From Alloboseaceae bacterium BT-24-1 (GTDB lineage Bacteria; Pseudomonadota; Alphaproteobacteria; Rhizobiales; Beijerinckiaceae), in the NCBI GenBank assembly GCA_025846845.1, contig JAOYTL010000013.1:62001-126000 (forward strand): a stretch of 64,000 bases of DNA. Reading direction: 5' to 3'. The position numbers and the translations under genes are program-made. Below are positions 61,838 to 64,000 of this stretch, piece by piece (positions within the stretch are counted from its first letter, which is position 1; every line of letters starts with the position of its first letter). The notes beneath the pieces are model-generated. The model saw only the letters and a program-made list of their open reading frames with translations, was not told where the DNA came from and searched no databases.

Positions 61838-62853
61838 GAGCGGCGCTCCGCATCCTTGCGCCGTCCGAAGGCGGCCTTCAGCCCGGCGACGACACCCTTC
61901 GGCATGATCATCACGGTCAGCACGAAGACGAGGCCGACGACCAGCTGCCAGCGATCGGTATAGGACGAGACATAGGTCTGGATGCCGAGATAGATCGCCG
62001 AGCCGATGAAGGCGCCATAGAGCGAGCCGACGCCGCCGATCACCAGCATGATGATCATCATCGCCGACATCGTCCAATGCACAGCATTGGGGCCGACATA
62101 TTGGTTGACGAAGGGATAGAGCGCCCCGGCTGCGCCGGCGATGGCGCCGGAGGCGACGAGCGCCATCAGGCGGATGCGCGGGATCGAATAGCCGAGCGCA
62201 CTCATCCGGAGCTGGCGCTCGCGGGTACCGAGCAGGGCTCGGCCGATCGGAGCAGTGACGAAGGAGCGGGCGGCGAGATAGGCGGCGAGCGCCAGCACGA
62301 CCGAGGCGAGATAGAGCGCGACGCCGTTGTTGAGCGGGATCGTGGCGAAGCCGGTGTGCAGGGTCAGTACCGGAAAGCCGCGCAGGCCGTCGGCGCCGCC
62401 GGTGACCTCGCGCCAGTGAAACACCACCTCCCAGACGATCTGGCCTACGATCAGGCTGAGGATCAGGAAGAACAGCGCGATGGTGCGCATCACCACGATG
62501 CCCATCAGGAGCGCCGCGACCATGCCGGTCACGATGCCGACCGCGAGCATCACAACGATATCGGCGCCGAGCGCCTGCGAGGCGATCGCCGCGGCATAGG
62601 CCGCGCCGCCGAAGAAGACGGCATGGCCGAGCGAGACCAGCCCGCCGAAGCCGACCAGCAGGTCGAGGCTGAGCACGGCGGTGCCGATGATCAGGATTTC
62701 GGCGAGGAAGCGCAGCTGGTAGTCGCCTGCGAACAACAAAGGAACCGCAGTGGCGAGAGCAAGCAATGCAAGCTTCGCGGTCACCGGCAGGCTGCGCCGC
62801 TGGCTGGCGGGGCGCGTCTCCACGCGGCCGGTCCCGTCGGCGATCGAGCTCAT
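61834..62853 (-). CDS. livM: branched-chain type ABC transporter permease LivM
   Basis: 339 residues from ATG 62851-62853 with about nine or ten membrane helices. The N-terminal cytosolic stretch is followed by LALLALATAVPLLFAGDYQL, and the LivM core includes GGLVSLGHAVFFGGAAYAAA. The loop with LLGTRERQLRMSALGYSIPR contacts the ATPases. It overlaps livH and livG. Confidence 0.95.
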   Translation of the reverse strand: MSSIADGTGRVETRPASQRRSLPVTAKLALLALATAVPLLFAGDYQLRFLAEILIIGTAVLSLDLLVGFGGLVSLGHAVFFGGAAYAAAIASQALGADIVVMLAVGIVTGMVAALLMGIVVMRTIALFFLILSLIVGQIVWEVVFHWREVTGGADGLRGFPVLTLHTGFATIPLNNGVALYLASVVLALAAYLAARSFVTAPIGRALLGTRERQLRMSALGYSIPRIRLMALVASGAIAGAAGALYPFVNQYVGPNAVHWTMSAMMIIMLVIGGVGSLYGAFIGSAIYLGIQTYVSSYTDRWQLVVGLVFVLTVMIMPKGVVAGLKAAFGRRKDAERRS

Positions 62854-63719
62854 ACCTGCCTCACCTTCTTGGCGACCAAGCCTTCAGGCAGCGCGACCAG
62901 TAGCGCCGCCATGATGGCAAGGGCGACGACGTTCGAGAATTCCGGCACCCAGACCTTGGAGAAGGTCATGGCGAAGCCGAGCAGGAGCGCGCTCAGTACC
63001 GTGCCGCGGAAGGTGCCGAGCCCTCCGGCGACGACGACGATCAGCGCCAGGATCAGCACCTCCTCGTCGAGGCCGGGATAGGCCGAGAGGATGCCGGCGC
63101 CGAGCGCGCCGGAGATGCCGCCTAAGCCCGCCGAGATCACCAGAACCGCGGTGAAGATCCGGCGCGTGTCGAGCCCGAGTGTCTCGACGAAGCCGCGATC
63201 GGTGACGCAGGCCCTGACCACGGCGCCCCAGATGGTGCGATCGATCACGAACCAGAGCGCGAAGGCGAGCGCCGCGCCGAAGCCGATGATGAAGAGCCGG
63301 TAGATCGGGAACGGCATGTCCATGATGAAGACGACGCCGCGCAATGCTTCCGGGATCTCCGGCGACAGGATCTGCGCGCCGAAGCCCCAGCGCATCAGGT
63401 CGGCGAAGATCACCGAGAGCCCGTAGGTCAGCAGCACCTGCATCAGATGGGTGCGGGCATAGAACTGCCGGAACGGGAAGCGCTCCAGCAGGAAGCCGGC
63501 GAGCCCGGCTGCCACGAAGGCGACCGGGAAGGCGAGCCACCAGGGCGCGCCCGAGGCCAGCCAGTAGACGCCGACATAGGCGCCGAGCAGGAAAAAGGAA
63601 CCGTGGGTCAGGTTGACGAAGTTCATCAGGTTGAGCACCACCGACAGGCCGAGCCCGGTCAGCAGCAAGAGCATCGAGAACGACAGCGCGTTCAGGCTCT
63701 GGACGGCGTAGAAGCCCAC
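62850..63719 (-). CDS. livH: branched-chain type ABC transporter permease LivH
   Basis: 289 residues from GTG 63717-63719 behind AAGGAG. About eight membrane helices, the first containing LNALSFSMLLLLTGLGLSVV. NLTHGSFFLLGAYVGVYWLA is a typical LivH helix. It overlaps livM by four bases and stands 20 bases after livK. Confidence 0.95.
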   Translation of the reverse strand: MGFYAVQSLNALSFSMLLLLTGLGLSVVLNLMNFVNLTHGSFFLLGAYVGVYWLASGAPWWLAFPVAFVAAGLAGFLLERFPFRQFYARTHLMQVLLTYGLSVIFADLMRWGFGAQILSPEIPEALRGVVFIMDMPFPIYRLFIIGFGAALAFALWFVIDRTIWGAVVRACVTDRGFVETLGLDTRRIFTAVLVISAGLGGISGALGAGILSAYPGLDEEVLILALIVVVAGGLGTFRGTVLSALLLGFAMTFSKVWVPEFSNVVALAIMAALLVALPEGLVAKKVRQV

Positions 63720-63739
63720 GGAACCGCTCCTTCGTCGCG

Positions 63740-64000
63740 TCAGGCCACCGGGCCCGGATCGCGCACGGCCTTGTAGGTGTGGATCACCTGGTTGACCGGG
63801 ACGCCGCCGGCGCCTTCCTTGATCTCGTTGACGTAAATGTCGAGGATCGCCTGGTTGTTGCGCGGGTCGAACGGCATCGGTCCGAACACCGTCTCGACTT
63901 CCCTAGCGAGCAGCGCCTCCTTGACCTTCTCCTTGTTGGAAAGGTCGCCCTGGACGCGCTCGACCGCCGCCTTGATCACCTGGCCAGTGACGTAGCCGGC
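63740..64000 (-). CDS. livK: ABC transporter substrate-binding protein LivK, 5' part cut off
   Basis: The last 86 residues are visible; the start lies beyond base 64000. AAVERVQGDLSNKEKVKEAL and FGPMPFDPRNNQAILDIYVN match the C-terminal lobe of periplasmic Leu/Ile/Val- or amide-type receptors. It is the first gene of the transporter operon as far as seen. Ligand class follows from the downstream enzymes and is probably an aromatic carboxylate rather than an amino acid (inference). Confidence 0.88.
   Translation of the reverse strand, partial: AGYVTGQVIKAAVERVQGDLSNKEKVKEALLAREVETVFGPMPFDPRNNQAILDIYVNEIKEGAGGVPVNQVIHTYKAVRDPGPVA

Overview
The window is a contiguous, gene-dense piece of a high-GC alphaproteobacterial chromosome. 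Several genes point to Hyphomicrobiales (Rhizobiales): the DUF4164-zapA block, an RcdA-type CtrA-degradation adaptor, the cell-cycle regulator TrcR, the DUF1192/quinone-oxidoreductase pair, and a split three-gene transhydrogenase preceded by an aa3-oxidase subunit IV gene. The metabolic gene mix would fit a soil or root-associated genus such as Bosea, but that genus call is inference. No insertion sequence, prophage, tRNA, rRNA operon or CRISPR array was seen. About 73 protein genes are supported. The first (metallophosphoesterase) and last (livK) are cut by the window edges.

Region 1-10 kb is housekeeping and cell cycle. On the minus strand lie zapA with a DUF4164 partner, ddl, a candidate 6S RNA, 5-formyl-THF cyclo-ligase and a YmdB-type phosphoesterase. 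Then come rcdA, a candidate small RNA with its own CtrA-type promoter and terminator, a small exported protein, DUF1192, quinone oxidoreductase, trcR and an MBL hydrolase. Region 9-24 kb holds a chemoreceptor with a small upstream protein, prpE, a TSUP transporter, an acyl-CoA synthetase, a PAS-GGDEF cyclase, an AraC/AlaX/EamA/argE run, two divergent YdcH-type genes, purEK, rpsU and a TPR lipoprotein. Region 24-33 kb has an alpha/beta hydrolase, the pntAA-pntAB-pntB operon with a cytochrome oxidase subunit IV gene, an ABC1 kinase, OsmC and an APH-like kinase.

Region 32-58 kb is accessory metabolism. It has an AbrB-Doc toxin-antitoxin pair overlapping a BKACE gene; an alcohol dehydrogenase/solute-binding cassette with a LysR regulator; an amino-acid ABC transporter translationally coupled to an argininosuccinate-lyase paralogue with a divergent LysR; rfbDA; a D-lactate/glycolate-type dehydrogenase; a ThDP enzyme; an aromatic aminotransferase with a divergent Lrp; a partial homoprotocatechuate meta-cleavage cluster (hpaDEF with divergent hpaR); a DapA-family aldolase; and a GntR-tctCBA tripartite tricarboxylate transporter.

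Region 57.9-64 kb is one long minus-strand operon: livK-livH-livM-livG-livF followed by two tandem VOC dioxygenase-like genes and a class II aldolase-like gene, with stop/start overlaps at most joints. It looks like an uptake-plus-catabolism unit for an aromatic or related carboxylate. One of the two VOC proteins has lost all three iron ligands and the aldolase-like protein lacks the usual zinc histidines, which makes this operon one of the two most interesting places in the window. The other is the CtrA-boxed small-RNA candidate next to rcdA.
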